NCBI RefSeq assembly: GCF_016863435.1
Contig: NZ_BOOW01000002.1
Span: 99,879 to 163,878, forward strand
Length of the DNA stretch: 64,000 nucleotides
Direction of reading: 5' to 3'
From: Sinosporangium siamense
Lineage (GTDB): Bacteria > Actinomycetota > Actinomycetes > Streptosporangiales > Streptosporangiaceae
Numbering within the stretch: position 1 is the stretch's first letter; every line of letters starts with the position of its first letter. Both the position numbers and the translations under genes were made by a program. Of this stretch, positions 37,428 through 46,834 are shown piece after piece. Under the pieces are notes generated by a model. That model saw only the letters and a list, made by a program, of their open reading frames with translations, ran no database searches and had not been told where the DNA came from.

Positions 37428-38066
37428 ATGTATATTCGCTCGGTAAATGTGGGGATGGCGGTCGACGCCGACTGGGCGGGAGAGCTGAAGCGCACCGCCA
37501 TCGACAAGAGCGCAGTGCTGGGTCGTGTCCGCGTCGGGGACAACGGTCTGGCCGGTGATGAGCGGGCCGACAAGGAGCACCACGGCGTCCCAGATCAGGC
37601 CGTGTATGCCTATGCCCGCGAAGACTACGACTGGTGGGAAAACGAGCTGGGCCGGGAGTTGCGCGACGGGCGGTTCGGGGAGAACCTCACCACCGTCGGC
37701 ATCGACGTCAACGAGTGCAAACTAGGCGAACGCTGGCGTGTGGGTGACGTCGTGCTGGAGGTGACCTCGCCACGCGTCCCCTGCGTCATCTTTCGCAACT
37801 GGCTGGACGAGCGAGGCTGGGTGAAGAGGTTCACCCAGGCACGGCGCATCGGGACGTATTTCAAGGTCCTTGAGCAGGGCGAGCTCGGGGTCGGTGACAA
37901 GATCGAAGTGCTGTACGTCCCGCAGGAAAGTGTCACCATTCGGGAGTCGTTCCTGGCTTATCACGGCGACAGGGAGTTGCTGCGCCGGATCCTGGCCACC
38001 CCGGGGCGCGCCGCCAGGTGGGATCGGGTGGCGGCCCGGGTCTTCCGCGACACCACACCGGTGTGA
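37428..38066 (+). CDS. MOSC-domain protein
   Basis: A 212-residue protein with a MOSC domain (the sulfur-carrier domain shared with molybdenum cofactor sulfurases), related to YiiM. Typical stretches are GLAGDERADKEHHG, the VYAYAREDYDWWENELG block, RFGENLTTVGID, and the Cys-containing PRVPCVIF, whose Cys is the conserved candidate sulfur carrier. YiiM-like proteins act in molybdenum-dependent reduction of N-hydroxylated compounds. The ATG at 37428 fits the family start (MYIRSVNVG). It follows lepA by about 100 bases and has its own terminator region downstream. Confidence 0.92.
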   Translation: MYIRSVNVGMAVDADWAGELKRTAIDKSAVLGRVRVGDNGLAGDERADKEHHGVPDQAVYAYAREDYDWWENELGRELRDGRFGENLTTVGIDVNECKLGERWRVGDVVLEVTSPRVPCVIFRNWLDERGWVKRFTQARRIGTYFKVLEQGELGVGDKIEVLYVPQESVTIRESFLAYHGDRELLRRILATPGRAARWDRVAARVFRDTTPV

Positions 38067-38175
38067 TCACGGGCTGTGGCGTACGGCGGAGCCGGCTGTG
38101 GGCCTTTGCCGCATCGCAGCCGCGCTGTACGGCGAAGCCCGGATGATGGCCGGCTGCACGGCGTAGCCCGGGCGG

Positions 38176-38263
38176 TGGCCGACCGTGAGGCTTCGCCGTA
38201 CGGCACGTGGACGTCCCGTGACGGCCCGGACATTGGCCGACCGCGAGGCTTCGCCGTACGGCA
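38176..38263. repeat. 30-bp direct repeat containing CCGTACGG
   Basis: TGGCCGACCG-(T/C)-GAGGCTTCGCCGTACGGCA occurs at 38176-38205 and 38234-38263, one mismatch apart, with a period of 58. Related TACGGCG words lie at about 38083 and 38128. It fills the 3' gap after the MOSC gene (38067-38408), which otherwise holds only the terminator. Confidence 0.75.
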
Positions 38264-38283
38264 TGGCCTGGAGGCAGACGAAA

Positions 38284-38323
38284 GCGGGACCGGTTTCCCC
38301 GATGAGACCGGTCCCGCATTTTT
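38284..38323 (+). terminator. Intrinsic terminator after the MOSC gene
   Basis: GCGGGACCGGT at 38284-38294 pairs with ACCGGTCCCGC at 38307-38317 and is followed by ATTTTT, a rare true T-run in this window. It also separates the convergent chitinase gene. Confidence 0.85.
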
Positions 38324-38408
38324 CGTGGCACCCTGGCAGGTTGGGTGCGTGGGCGAGGGTGCGGAGGCGGGCGACGACCCAGGGCGCCCGCCTCCGCACC
38401 CGGCCGGG

Positions 38409-39674
38409 TTACCTCAGAACGCGGTAGAGCGCCGAGGTGAGAGTGGCTTGGTCGTCGTCCTGGTCGATGGACCACATCATGTATCCGCCGAGGCGGCGGT
38501 CCTTGATGTAGTGAGCCTTCTGGCGCACAACGCTGGGGTCGTCATAGGACCAGAAGACCTTGCCGTCGTAGAGCCACTGGGCGCCCGTGCGCTGGTCGCG
38601 GTAGCGCTTGCCGGGAAGCTTGACCAGGTTCTTGTAGTCGTCGGAGCCCGCTACCCATGTGGCGGGGGCGGGGGCCGTGGCGGAGTTGTAGAGGCCGTCG
38701 CCGCCGCCGGACAGGCCTGTCCAGCCCTGGCCGAAGGCGGGGATGCCGACGACGATCTTGTTCGCGGGGGCGCCGCGCTTGAGGTAGTCACGTACGGTCT
38801 GGTCGACGCTGTACCGGACGGGGTTGGGGTCCCGGCGGTCGGTGTAGAGGTTGCCGTTGTGGCCGGTGCGAGCTTCGCCCGAGACGTGCAGGTCGTAGCC
38901 CTGGATGGTGGCGTAGTCCATCAGCGAGAACACCTTGCGCACCTCGAAGCCCGCGTCGATCTTGGCGGCTGCGGCGGGCAGGTAGGCGCTGATCAGCAGG
39001 TCGTCGTTGACGGCGTCGAGCTGGCGGCGGAGTTCGGCGACGAAGAGGGTGAAGTTCCGCTTGTCCTCCGGACGGATGATGTTGCCTTCGTTTCCGTCGG
39101 AGCCGGGCCACTCCCAGTCGAGGTCGATCCCGTCGAAGACGCCTGCCGCGGCACCGGCCGGGAGCCCGCCGACGTTGCCCTTGATCCAGAGATCGATGCA
39201 GGAGGCCGCGAGGGCCGAGCGCCGCTCGGGGGTGAGGACCGCGTCGGAGAAGTACTTCGAACCGCTCCAGCCGCCCAGGGAGATCAGAGCCTTGAGGCCG
39301 GGGTGCTTGGCCTTGAGCTTCTTGATCTGCTGGAAGTTGCCCTTGAGGCCGGGCTCCTCGGGGTCGGCGACGCCGTCGACGGCCAGGTCGGCTCCGATGG
39401 GGCGCTGCCAGTCGGCCCAGGGGTCGGAGGCTATGCACTTGCCTTCGGCGTCGACGAAGCCGAAGGCGTAGTTGAGGTGGGTCAGCTTGGCGGCGGCACC
39501 GCTTGTGTCGAGGTTCTTGACGTTGTAGTTGCGACCGTAAATACCCCAGTTGATGAAGTAAGCGACCCTGCGGTAGCGGTCGTCATCGTCATGATCGAAA
39601 GATTGGGCTTGGGCGGACGTGGCGGGGGCGACCAGCCCCGCCATGAGAGCAACGGTCAGGAGAACTCTCTTCAC
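38409..39674 (-). CDS. Secreted GH18 chitinase
   Basis: A 421-residue secreted glycoside hydrolase family 18 chitinase. The signal peptide is MKRVLLTVALMAGLVAPATSAQA. The catalytic motif DGIDLDWEWP (about 180-189) has the Glu that acts as acid, and YFINWGIYGRNY and LISLGGWSGS are the other two GH18 blocks. It hydrolyses chitin outside the cell. No carbohydrate-binding module is present. The GTG at 39674 has GGAGAGG just upstream; a GTG at 39686 is the alternative. An AGGAAA/TTTCCT palindrome upstream may control it. The gene stands alone and is divergent from hemW. Confidence 0.96.
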   Translation of the reverse strand: MKRVLLTVALMAGLVAPATSAQAQSFDHDDDDRYRRVAYFINWGIYGRNYNVKNLDTSGAAAKLTHLNYAFGFVDAEGKCIASDPWADWQRPIGADLAVDGVADPEEPGLKGNFQQIKKLKAKHPGLKALISLGGWSGSKYFSDAVLTPERRSALAASCIDLWIKGNVGGLPAGAAAGVFDGIDLDWEWPGSDGNEGNIIRPEDKRNFTLFVAELRRQLDAVNDDLLISAYLPAAAAKIDAGFEVRKVFSLMDYATIQGYDLHVSGEARTGHNGNLYTDRRDPNPVRYSVDQTVRDYLKRGAPANKIVVGIPAFGQGWTGLSGGGDGLYNSATAPAPATWVAGSDDYKNLVKLPGKRYRDQRTGAQWLYDGKVFWSYDDPSVVRQKAHYIKDRRLGGYMMWSIDQDDDQATLTSALYRVLR

Positions 39675-39714
39675 GGGCCTCTCCACTACTTGGGAGTCCT
39701 TAAGGGTTACTTAT

Positions 39715-39736
39715 AGGAAAGTTTCCTTTAAGTTTC
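39715..39736 (-). promoter_or_regulatory. AGGAAAGTTTCCT palindrome upstream of chitinase
   Basis: The 13-base perfect inverted repeat AGGAAA-G-TTTCCT (39715-39727) is followed by a second half-site AAGTTTCC (39729-39736). It lies about 40-60 bases before the chitinase start, in the AT-rich promoter region shared with hemW. Its position suggests an operator for a repressor of polysaccharide-degradation genes (for example a ROK-type regulator); this is inference. Confidence 0.55.
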
Positions 39737-39802
39737 CACGGATCGTAGAGCGGTGCCATCGGCCCGTCAATGGCATCCATCGCAAAGGTGCAGACTTGAT
39801 AT

Positions 39803-41014
39803 GTGCCATCCAGACTCCCCGACGGGGATCCCATGCCCTCATCTGGCGCTTTGCCCGCCGGAGCGATCAGCACGCTTGGGACACGCCCCTTCGGCTTCTA
39901 TGTCCACGTGCCCTTCTGCGTGACTCGCTGCGGTTATTGCGACTTCAACACTTACACCGCCTCTGAGCTGGGGCCCGGCGCCTCGCAGCGGGAATACGCC
40001 GACACCGCCATCGACGAGGTACGGCTGGCGCGGCGTGTCCTGGGTGACGCGGATCTGCCGGTCGAAACCGTGTTCTTCGGTGGGGGCACCCCCACGCTGC
40101 TGCCCGCGGCCGACCTGGTGCGGATTTTGCGAGTGATCGACGAGGAGTTCGGCCTCGCGCCGGGGGCCGAGGTGAGCACGGAGGCCAACCCGGAGTCGGT
40201 CGGCCCCGCCTACCTCGCCGCTCTTGCCGAGGGCGGGTTCACCAGGATGAGCTTCGGCATGCAGAGCGCGCGCCCGCACGTGCTCGCCGTGCTCGACCGG
40301 CAGCACACTCCCGGCCGGGCGGCCGACGTGGTGTCCGAGGCCAGGCAGGCGGGGTTCGAGCACGTCAACCTGGATTTGATCTACGCGACGCCGGGCGAGT
40401 CGGACGACGACTGGCGTGCGTCGCTGGAGGCGGCGATCGAGGCGGGACCCGATCACGTGTCGGCCTATTCACTCATCGTGGAGGAGGGCACCCGGCTCGC
40501 TACACGCATCCGGCGCGGCGAGTTGCCGATGCCGGACGACGACGTGGCCGCCGACCGCTACCTCATAGCCGAGGAGCTGCTCGGAGCGGCGGGATTCTCC
40601 TGGTATGAGGTCTCGAACTGGGCCACCGGAGAGTCGGCGCGCTGCCGCCACAACCTGCTCTACTGGAACAGCGGCGACTGGTGGGGAGTCGGACCGGGCG
40701 CCCACAGCCATGTCGGCGGCACCAGGTGGTGGAATGTGAAACACCCGGCGACCTACGCCTCGCGGCTGGCCGAGGGGGTGTCCCCGGCGCACGCGCGTGA
40801 AGAGTTGTCGCCCGGCGATCGGGCGGTCGAGCGGATCATGCTTGAGCTCCGGCTCTCGTCGGGGTTCCCGCTGGCGGAGGTGGCGAGGCCGGGGGAGGCC
40901 GCCCGTGCGTTGTCCGAGGGGCTGCTGGAGCCCGAGCCCTATCGGGACGGCATGGCGGTGCTGACGTTGCGGGGGAGGCTGCTCGCGGACGCGTTGATCC
41001 GCGATCTCACCTGA
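39803..41014 (+). CDS. hemW: Radical SAM heme chaperone HemW
   Basis: A 403-residue HemW protein. The radical SAM cluster motif is FCVTRCGYCDFN with Cys39, Cys43 and Cys46, followed by the extra CDFNTY and GGGTPT blocks, and a C-terminal HemN-like domain. HemW inserts heme into client proteins; it differs from the oxygen-independent coproporphyrinogen oxidase HemN by lacking the longer N-terminus. The GTG at 39803 gives MPSRLPDGDPMPSSGALP, which matches the conserved start in actinomycetes. It stands between chitinase and a DUF4870 gene, close to hrcA, the common actinobacterial order. Confidence 0.96.
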   Translation: MPSRLPDGDPMPSSGALPAGAISTLGTRPFGFYVHVPFCVTRCGYCDFNTYTASELGPGASQREYADTAIDEVRLARRVLGDADLPVETVFFGGGTPTLLPAADLVRILRVIDEEFGLAPGAEVSTEANPESVGPAYLAALAEGGFTRMSFGMQSARPHVLAVLDRQHTPGRAADVVSEARQAGFEHVNLDLIYATPGESDDDWRASLEAAIEAGPDHVSAYSLIVEEGTRLATRIRRGELPMPDDDVAADRYLIAEELLGAAGFSWYEVSNWATGESARCRHNLLYWNSGDWWGVGPGAHSHVGGTRWWNVKHPATYASRLAEGVSPAHAREELSPGDRAVERIMLELRLSSGFPLAEVARPGEAARALSEGLLEPEPYRDGMAVLTLRGRLLADALIRDLT

Positions 41015-41041
41015 GCTTTCGCGAGGTGTTGGACATGAAAG

Positions 41042-41070
41042 CGCCTCCGCCGCTCGGCGCGGCGGAGGCG
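41042..41070. terminator. Bidirectional hairpin between hemW and the DUF4870 gene
   Basis: CGCCTCCGCCG at 41042-41052 pairs with CGGCGGAGGCG at 41060-41070 around a 7-base loop. It lies between two convergent genes and can serve both. Confidence 0.8.
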
Positions 41071-41087
41071 ACACGATCCGTCAGGGC

Positions 41088-41792
41088 TTACTTCACCATC
41101 CGGATCGACGTCGGATAGCGATAGGCCTGACCCCTGCTCGCCGCGACACTCGCCATGATCCCGACGATCAGGGCATAGATCCAGATGACCGGCAGTACGA
41201 GGAAGAAAACCACCCCGATGAGGATGAACGTGAGGATGAAACCGGCCACGGACACCGCGAAGAAGGCGATGGTCATGGTGATCCAGAAGTTCAGCGCCTC
41301 GGCCGCCTGATCCCTGGCATAAGGAGCCTGGTCCTTGCGCGTGAGATAGACGACGAGCGAGCCGATGAAACCGAGCGGCCAGAGAAGCAGGTTGCCCAGG
41401 CCGCTGAGATGGGCCAGCATCGCCATATTGGTGTCGTCGCTGCCCGGCCTCGGGCCATACCTCCCCGGCACATGCGGGCCGTACGGCGAGCCATATTGCG
41501 CCGGCTGCCCGTAACCGTAGCCTTGGGACGTCTGCTCATAGCCGTAGCCCTGCGCCGGCTGCTCATATCCATAACCCGGAGGCGGATAGCCCTGACCGGG
41601 CGGCGGATAACCGCCGCCTGTGCCGTAATCAGGCTGCGGCGGGGGATAGTCCCCGCTCGAGTAGCCCCCTTGATAACCTCCACCGGCGTGATGTCCCCCC
41701 GTGTGATCCGCACTGGGCGGGGGCGGGTAGGACGCGCGTGGATAGTCCTCTGTCGGAGGCCGATACGTAGGTTCGTGCGGATTCTCGCTCAT
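41088..41792 (-). CDS. DUF4870-domain membrane protein with Tyr/Gly/Pro-rich N-terminus
   Basis: A 234-residue membrane protein. The first 125 residues are low-complexity, made of repeats such as GYGYEQPAQ and GYPPPGQ. The C-terminal DUF4870 part (about 125-234) has NMAMLAHLSGLGNLLLWPLGFIGSLVVYLTRK, then a cytoplasmic DQAAEALNFWITM and two further helices. DUF4870 proteins are small helical membrane proteins of unknown role. The disordered head probably faces the cytoplasm and may drive clustering; this is inference. The ATG at 41792 is the only good start. It converges with hemW. Confidence 0.9.
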   Translation of the reverse strand: MSENPHEPTYRPPTEDYPRASYPPPPSADHTGGHHAGGGYQGGYSSGDYPPPQPDYGTGGGYPPPGQGYPPPGYGYEQPAQGYGYEQTSQGYGYGQPAQYGSPYGPHVPGRYGPRPGSDDTNMAMLAHLSGLGNLLLWPLGFIGSLVVYLTRKDQAPYARDQAAEALNFWITMTIAFFAVSVAGFILTFILIGVVFFLVLPVIWIYALIVGIMASVAASRGQAYRYPTSIRMVK

Positions 41793-41816
41793 TAAGATGG
41801 TCTCCTTGATTCGAGG

Positions 41817-42635
41817 CTATCGCTCTGCGTCCGGCGAGGTCACGAAGTCGATCAGTTCTTCGACTCGGCCGAGCAAGGCTGGTTCCAAATCGGCATAAGT
41901 GGACACCGAGCCAAGGATGCGATGCCAAGCATCAGCCGGTTCGATTCCCCAACCAAGAGCCTGGATCACCCCCTCCTTCCAGGGAACACCCTTTGGCACT
42001 TGTGGCCAAGTCGGAATCCGGAGGACAGCGGGCTTCACAGCCTCCCAGATATCCACAAAAGGGTGCCCGACGATCAGCACATCCGGCGATGAGGCCACCT
42101 TTTCCGCGATCCGGCTCTCCTTGGAGCCGGGAACCAGGTGGTCCACCAGCACCCCAAGCCTGCGACCGGGGCCGGGAGCGAACTCGGCCACGACATCGGG
42201 CAGATCGTCCACACCCGCGAGGTACTCCACGACCACGCCTTCTACGCGGAGATCGTGCCCCCAGATCTTCTCGACGAGCGCCGCATCGTGCACACCTTCC
42301 ACATAAATCCGGCTCTCCCTCGCCACCCTGGCCCGCAATCCCTCCACCGCGATGGAACCGGAGGCACTGCGCCGGGGTGCCGCGGGCCCAGCCGGAGGCC
42401 GTACCAGGGTGACGACCTCGCCTTCCAGGAGGAATCCGGCGGGAACCAGTGGGAACAGCCGCCGCCGCCCGAACCGGTCCTCCAGCGTGACGGCCTCCTT
42501 GTCGCACCCCACGACCGCACCGCAGAACTCGCCCGCCACGTCTTCCACGACAAGACCGTGATCGGCGGTTACCGTGGGGATGACCCGCTTTTTCGGCCGC
42601 CGCCAGTCATCGGACAGGACATCTCGCCCGTACAT
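41817..42635 (-). CDS. DUF3097 family protein
   Basis: A 272-residue protein of the actinobacterial DUF3097 family. Recognised stretches include MYGRDVLSDDWRRP at the start and, centrally, ESRIYVEGVHDAALVEKIWGHDLRVEGVVVEYL followed by RRLGVLVDHLVPGSKE, which resemble a TOPRIM-like fold (IYVEGxxDA...VLVDHL). The conserved Glu and Asp residues in these motifs are present, so a nucleic-acid enzyme is possible, but no activity is known to me. The ATG at 42635 fits the family start; an ATG 18 bases upstream adds six non-conserved residues. It lies 24 bases after the next gene's start region and is encoded leftward with its neighbours. Confidence 0.9.
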   Translation of the reverse strand: MYGRDVLSDDWRRPKKRVIPTVTADHGLVVEDVAGEFCGAVVGCDKEAVTLEDRFGRRRLFPLVPAGFLLEGEVVTLVRPPAGPAAPRRSASGSIAVEGLRARVARESRIYVEGVHDAALVEKIWGHDLRVEGVVVEYLAGVDDLPDVVAEFAPGPGRRLGVLVDHLVPGSKESRIAEKVASSPDVLIVGHPFVDIWEAVKPAVLRIPTWPQVPKGVPWKEGVIQALGWGIEPADAWHRILGSVSTYADLEPALLGRVEELIDFVTSPDAER

Positions 42636-42662
42636 ATCTCGGCACGCTAGCAAAAGTGCGGA

Positions 42663-43724
42663 TCACCCGCCCGGGTGCCAGCCGGCGGCCAGCCTCCGGC
42701 GATAGGCCCGGCGCCGCACGAGCACGACGATGGTCATCGCGGCCGCGACCACCACACCGAGGCCAGGGATGGCGATCAGCAGCGCGACGCCGATGAAGAG
42801 CTCTTCCGTCGTGTTCCCGGAGGACAGGCTGCGCCCCACTCCAAAGGCGGTGCCCACCTGCCGTTCGGTCACGCAGGAGATCTGGTAGGTCCCCGTTTGC
42901 TCCACCTTGATCTCTTGGATGAGCTCCCAGGTGTAGCCGGGGTATTCATACTTTTGCTCCACCAGCGGCCTGGCGAGCACCGCTTTGCCCGGCCCCCCGG
43001 TGACGTTGCACGTGTAGTTGACGGGCTCCTTGCTGCTGGCGTAGATCGCTGGCCCCCGCTCGGGGTCCAGCAGCACAGTGCGGGTCTCCCCCGAGCCGAA
43101 CTGGTCCTTGGGGAGGATGTCCTGGACGTCCGCCGCGGTGGTCATGTTGAAGGCGATGATTCCCGCCACCAACGTGACGAAAGCAAAGATCCACGCCACC
43201 AGGATCCAGCGGCGGCGCGGCCGGAGCTGCCGGGCGGCCGGCCGCGGGGCTCCGCCGTACCCCGTGGCCTGCCCGCCGAAGGGCGGGCCGCCGTAGCCGG
43301 TGCTCCCGGGCGGCGGTGTGCCGAAGGGGGGCGCGGGGGGCGGCTGCGGGCCGCCGAACCTGGGACCGCCCTGCGGGGGCGGACCGTACGGCGGAGCCGC
43401 GGGAGGCGGGCCTCCGGGAACATGGCCACCCGGGACAGGTGCCCCCGGGACCGGAGCGCCCGGAGCATGCCCCCATGGACCTTGCCCCCCCGGACCCTGC
43501 CCCGCAGGCCCCTGCCCTCCCGGACTTTGCCCCCCGGGCGCGGCGCCGCCGGGGAACACGCCCCCAGGGAAGGAGCCCTCCGGAGAGGTGCGCCCCGTGG
43601 GCGGCCCCGACGGGGAGGCGAAGGGGGCCGGCGGGGGCTGCTGCGGGTCGTATGGTTGCCCGGGCGGTCCTGGGCGCGACACCCGGGTCGTCTCGTCGTC
43701 GGAGGGCTCTGTCTTGTCCGTCAT
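42663..43724 (-). CDS. Proline-rich membrane protein, unknown function
   Basis: A 353-residue protein. The first 170 residues are Pro/Gly-rich low-complexity repeats (GGVFPGGAAPGG, GGQGPAGQGPGGQGP). One transmembrane helix (about 176-196, WILVAWIFAFVTLVAGIIAF) is followed by an extracellular domain of about 120 residues with two Cys (NYTCNVTG and QISCVTER) that may form a disulphide in an Ig-like fold, and a second helix near 305-330. I do not recognise a named family. The ATG at 43724 follows the start of the acidic MTDKTEPSDDE; a longer frame upstream crosses the hrcA control region and is rejected. It is divergent from hrcA. Confidence 0.82.
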   Translation of the reverse strand: MTDKTEPSDDETTRVSRPGPPGQPYDPQQPPPAPFASPSGPPTGRTSPEGSFPGGVFPGGAAPGGQSPGGQGPAGQGPGGQGPWGHAPGAPVPGAPVPGGHVPGGPPPAAPPYGPPPQGGPRFGGPQPPPAPPFGTPPPGSTGYGGPPFGGQATGYGGAPRPAARQLRPRRRWILVAWIFAFVTLVAGIIAFNMTTAADVQDILPKDQFGSGETRTVLLDPERGPAIYASSKEPVNYTCNVTGGPGKAVLARPLVEQKYEYPGYTWELIQEIKVEQTGTYQISCVTERQVGTAFGVGRSLSSGNTTEELFIGVALLIAIPGLGVVVAAAMTIVVLVRRRAYRRRLAAGWHPGG

Positions 43725-43835
43725 ATCCGGCAGTTTGACGCGTCGGCGCGGTCCGCGGATAGCAGCGCGCCTGACACCTTCCAGATATCCGACTCCGCCC
43801 CGTGTTATCGCACGCCGGGGGCGAGCGCCGTACAC

Positions 43836-43862
43836 TTGGCACTCGGGAATGCAGAGTGCTAG
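43836..43862 (+). promoter_or_regulatory. CIRCE operator upstream of hrcA
   Basis: TTGGCACTC-N9-GAGTGCTAG at 43836-43862 matches the CIRCE consensus TTAGCACTC-N9-GAGTGCTAA at 16 of 18 arm positions. It lies 46 bases before the hrcA start. HrcA binds CIRCE and represses heat-shock genes, so hrcA-dnaJ is autoregulated. Confidence 0.95.
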
Positions 43863-43907
43863 ATCTGGTGTCTCCCGGTTCCGGTGCCAGGCAAGGAGGT
43901 GAGCACG

Positions 43908-44915
43908 TTGGTCGACGACCGTAAGCTGGCCGTGCTCAGGGCCATTGTCGAGGACTACGTGTCCACCAGTGAGCCGGTGGGCTCCAAGGCGCTTGTCGAT
44001 CGTCACAATCTCGGCGTGTCACCCGCGACGATCAGAAACGATATGGCGGTCCTGGAGGAGCAGGGCTACATCACCCAGCCGCACACGAGCGCGGGACGCG
44101 TGCCCACGGACAAGGGCTACCGGCTGTTCGTCGACAAGCTGTCGCAGATCAAGCCGATGTCGAGCGCGGAGCGCCGGGCGATCGAGACCTTTCTGGCCGG
44201 CGCGGTCGATCTGGACGACGTGGTCATGCGCACCGTGCGGCTGCTCGCCCAGCTCACCCGGCAGGTCGCGGTCGTGCAATATCCGACCTTGGACGCCTCG
44301 ACCGTGCGGCACGTCGAGATCGTGCCGCTGACCGATCACCGTGTGATGCTGGTGCTCATCACCAACACCGGCCGGGTCGACCAGCGGGTCGTCGAGCTGC
44401 CCGACAAGGTCGACGAGATCCGGGTGGCGCACATGCGGGCGGTGCTCAATGCCTGCCTCGACGGCTGCAGGCTCAACAAGGTGCCTGATCTGGTCGCCGA
44501 TCTGCCGGAAAGGCTTCCCGAGGAGGACAGACCGGCCGCGGCCACCATTCTGTCGGTCCTGTTGGAGACGCTGGTCGACAGACATGATGAGAAGATTGTG
44601 TTCGCAGGGGCCGCCAACCTGGCGGCGCCTGACTTCACCGTGGGTCTGCGAGAGGTTCTGGAAGCGCTTGAGGAGCAGGTCGTGCTGATGCGCCTGCTCG
44701 GCGACGCCCCCGACAAAGCCGCGATCACAGTGCGGATCGGCTCGGAGAACCCCTATTTGCAGGGCACATCGATCGTGGCCGCGGGCTATGGCTCGGGCGA
44801 TAAGCAACTGGCGCGTCTCGGCGTTCTCGGTCCGACGCGCATGGACTATCCGGTGACGATGGGAGCGGTGCGGGCAGTGGCACGCTACGTCAGCCAGATC
44901 CTGGCTGCTTCATAA
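43908..44915 (+). CDS. hrcA: Heat-inducible transcription repressor HrcA
   Basis: A 335-residue HrcA. The N-terminal winged helix ([45 protein letters not shown]) binds CIRCE, and the C-terminal GAF-like dimerisation domain ends in [22 protein letters not shown] at 43908 is chosen because AAGGAGG ends eight bases upstream; GTG at 43899 overlaps that site. HrcA represses under normal temperature and loses activity on heat stress. dnaJ follows after 11 bases and rsmE overlaps dnaJ, giving a three-gene operon. Confidence 0.97.
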   Translation: MVDDRKLAVLRAIVEDYVSTSEPVGSKALVDRHNLGVSPATIRNDMAVLEEQGYITQPHTSAGRVPTDKGYRLFVDKLSQIKPMSSAERRAIETFLAGAVDLDDVVMRTVRLLAQLTRQVAVVQYPTLDASTVRHVEIVPLTDHRVMLVLITNTGRVDQRVVELPDKVDEIRVAHMRAVLNACLDGCRLNKVPDLVADLPERLPEEDRPAAATILSVLLETLVDRHDEKIVFAGAANLAAPDFTVGLREVLEALEEQVVLMRLLGDAPDKAAITVRIGSENPYLQGTSIVAAGYGSGDKQLARLGVLGPTRMDYPVTMGAVRAVARYVSQILAAS

Positions 44916-44926
44916 GAGGGTCATAG

Positions 44927-46054
44927 GTGGCTAAGAGCGATTACTACGGCACCCTTGGGGTGCGCCGTGACGCGACTCCGGAAGAGATCAAAAAGGCCTA
45001 TCGGCGTCTGGCGCGTGAGTTGCACCCAGACGTCAACCCTGATCCGGAGACGCAGGAGCGCTTTAAAGAGATCACACAGGCCTACGAGGTCCTGTCTGAC
45101 CCCAACAAGCGCCAGATGTACGACCTGGGGGGCGATCCCCTGTCGAGTGCTGGAGCGGGCGGTTTCGGGGCCGGCTTCCAGTTCAGCGACATCATGGACG
45201 CCTTCTTCGGCTCCGCCGGCGCCGCCAGGGGCCCGAGATCTCGGGCGCGTCGCGGACGCAACGCGACGATCCGGGTCGAGCTCGACCTCAAGGAATCGGC
45301 GTTCGGCACGACCCGCGAGCTGGTCGTCGACACCGCGGTGCTCTGCGAGGTCTGCCAGGGGGCGGGCGGCGCGCCCGGCACCCACCCTGACACCTGCGAC
45401 ATCTGCCACGGCCGCGGCGAGGTGTCCCAGGTCACGCGGTCGTTCCTCGGTAACGTCATGACGTCCAGGCCCTGCCCGCAGTGCGGCGGCTACGGCACGA
45501 TCATCCGCCACCCCTGCCAGGAGTGCTCGGGCGACGGGCGCGTGCGCACCCGCCGCACGATCAAGGTGCGCATCCCCGCCGGAGTCGAGGACGGCACACA
45601 CATCCAGCTCGCCGGCGAGGGCGAGGTCGGCCCCGGCGGCGGCCCGCCCGGCGACCTGTTCCTGGAGATCGTCGAGAAGCCCCACGAGATCTTCGAGCGG
45701 CGCGGCGACGACCTCCACTGCACCGTGCAGATCCCGATGACGGCGGCCGCGCTCGGCACCATCCTCACCGTGGAGACGCTCGACGGCGCCGAGGAGATCG
45801 ATGTGCGGCCCTCCACGCAGTCCGGCCAGGTCATCCCGCTTTACGGCAGAGGCGTGCAGAGGCTCAACGAGTCGGGGCGGGGCGACCTGCTCATCCACGT
45901 CAACGTCGAGACCCCCGCCAAGCTCGATCCGCAGCAGGAGGAGCTCCTGCGTGAGCTCGCCAAGCTGCGTGGCGAGGAGCGTCCGCCCGGCAAGTTCGCG
46001 CCGGGCCAGCAGGGTTTCTTCTCCCGGCTGCGCGACGCCTTCAACGGCCGATGA
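44927..46054 (+). CDS. dnaJ: Chaperone DnaJ (DnaJ2 type)
   Basis: A 375-residue type I Hsp40. The J domain has HPD at 33-35, a Gly/Phe-rich linker follows (about 75-105), and the zinc domain has four CxxC pairs starting at Cys140, Cys157, Cys183 and Cys197. The C-terminal substrate domains and dimerisation end are complete. It delivers substrates to DnaK and stimulates its ATPase. Its pairing with hrcA under CIRCE, without dnaK or grpE, is the typical second dnaJ locus of actinomycetes. It overlaps the rsmE start by four bases. Confidence 0.97.
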   Translation: MAKSDYYGTLGVRRDATPEEIKKAYRRLARELHPDVNPDPETQERFKEITQAYEVLSDPNKRQMYDLGGDPLSSAGAGGFGAGFQFSDIMDAFFGSAGAARGPRSRARRGRNATIRVELDLKESAFGTTRELVVDTAVLCEVCQGAGGAPGTHPDTCDICHGRGEVSQVTRSFLGNVMTSRPCPQCGGYGTIIRHPCQECSGDGRVRTRRTIKVRIPAGVEDGTHIQLAGEGEVGPGGGPPGDLFLEIVEKPHEIFERRGDDLHCTVQIPMTAAALGTILTVETLDGAEEIDVRPSTQSGQVIPLYGRGVQRLNESGRGDLLIHVNVETPAKLDPQQEELLRELAKLRGEERPPGKFAPGQQGFFSRLRDAFNGR

Positions 46055-46782
46055 CCGCTCCGGTCTTCCTGGCCGGGCGTGAGGAGCTGGCGAAGGACTC
46101 CTTCGTGCTGGGCGGCCCCGAGGGCCGCCACGCCGCGACGGTGAGGCGGCTGCGGGCGGGTGAGCGGCTCGACCTCACAGACGGCCGGGGCGCGGTCGCC
46201 GAGTGCGTGGTGCGCGAGGCGGCCAAGGACTCGCTGACCGTCGATGTGCTGCGCCGCTACGACGTGCCCCCGGGGCGGCCCCGCCTGGTGGTGGTGCAGG
46301 GGCTGCCCAAGGGCGACAGGGGCGAGCTCGCCGTCGAGATGATGACCGAGGCGGGCGTCGACGCGATCGTGCCGTGGGCCGCCTCACGCTGCGTCACACG
46401 CTGGCAGGGCGACCGGGCGGGCAAGTCCCTCGCCAAGTGGCGCTCGGCCGCCAGAGAGGCCGCCAAGCAGTCCCGGCGCTTCTGGCTGCCCGAGGTCGCC
46501 GAGCAGGCCACCACGGCTCAGGTCGCGGCCCTCCTCACGGGCGCCGAGCGGGCCGTGGTGCTGCATGAGGAGGCCACGACAGCTCTCTCGGGCGTCGACC
46601 TTCCCCTCTCGGGGGACGTGGTCGTGGTCGTCGGTCCCGAGGGCGGCATCGGCGACGATGAGCTGGCGGCCTTCAGGGCGGCGGGAGCCATCCCCTGTCT
46701 GCTCGGGCCTACGGTGTTGCGCACGTCGACGGCAGGTGTCGCCGCGGTGGCCGTGCTCCAGGCGCGCACCGGACGGTGGTGA
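46051..46782 (+). CDS. rsmE: 16S rRNA m3U1498 methyltransferase RsmE
   Basis: A 243-residue SPOUT methyltransferase that methylates U1498 of 16S rRNA. An N-terminal PUA-like part (about 1-70) is followed by the SPOUT knot with [14 protein letters not shown] and [16 protein letters not shown], the SAM-binding loop. The ATG overlaps the dnaJ stop by four bases, so it is translated with hrcA-dnaJ. A piece of its 3' end is duplicated just downstream (46835-46872). Confidence 0.96.
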   Translation: MTAPVFLAGREELAKDSFVLGGPEGRHAATVRRLRAGERLDLTDGRGAVAECVVREAAKDSLTVDVLRRYDVPPGRPRLVVVQGLPKGDRGELAVEMMTEAGVDAIVPWAASRCVTRWQGDRAGKSLAKWRSAAREAAKQSRRFWLPEVAEQATTAQVAALLTGAERAVVLHEEATTALSGVDLPLSGDVVVVVGPEGGIGDDELAAFRAAGAIPCLLGPTVLRTSTAGVAAVAVLQARTGRW

Positions 46783-46834
46783 AGGCTTCGGCGCGGTTGG
46801 TGTGAGGCCGCCGGAGCTCCGTGCCCAGGAGGCT

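Noticed and set aside
34901..38263. CCGTACGG palindromes as phage or plasmid attachment sites
   Set aside because: The word is short, frequent in many gaps, and no integrase or tRNA gene lies nearby.
43725..44006. Upstream extension of the proline-rich membrane protein
   Set aside because: The added 94 codons cross the CIRCE element and the hrcA start on the other strand and have no family-like sequence.
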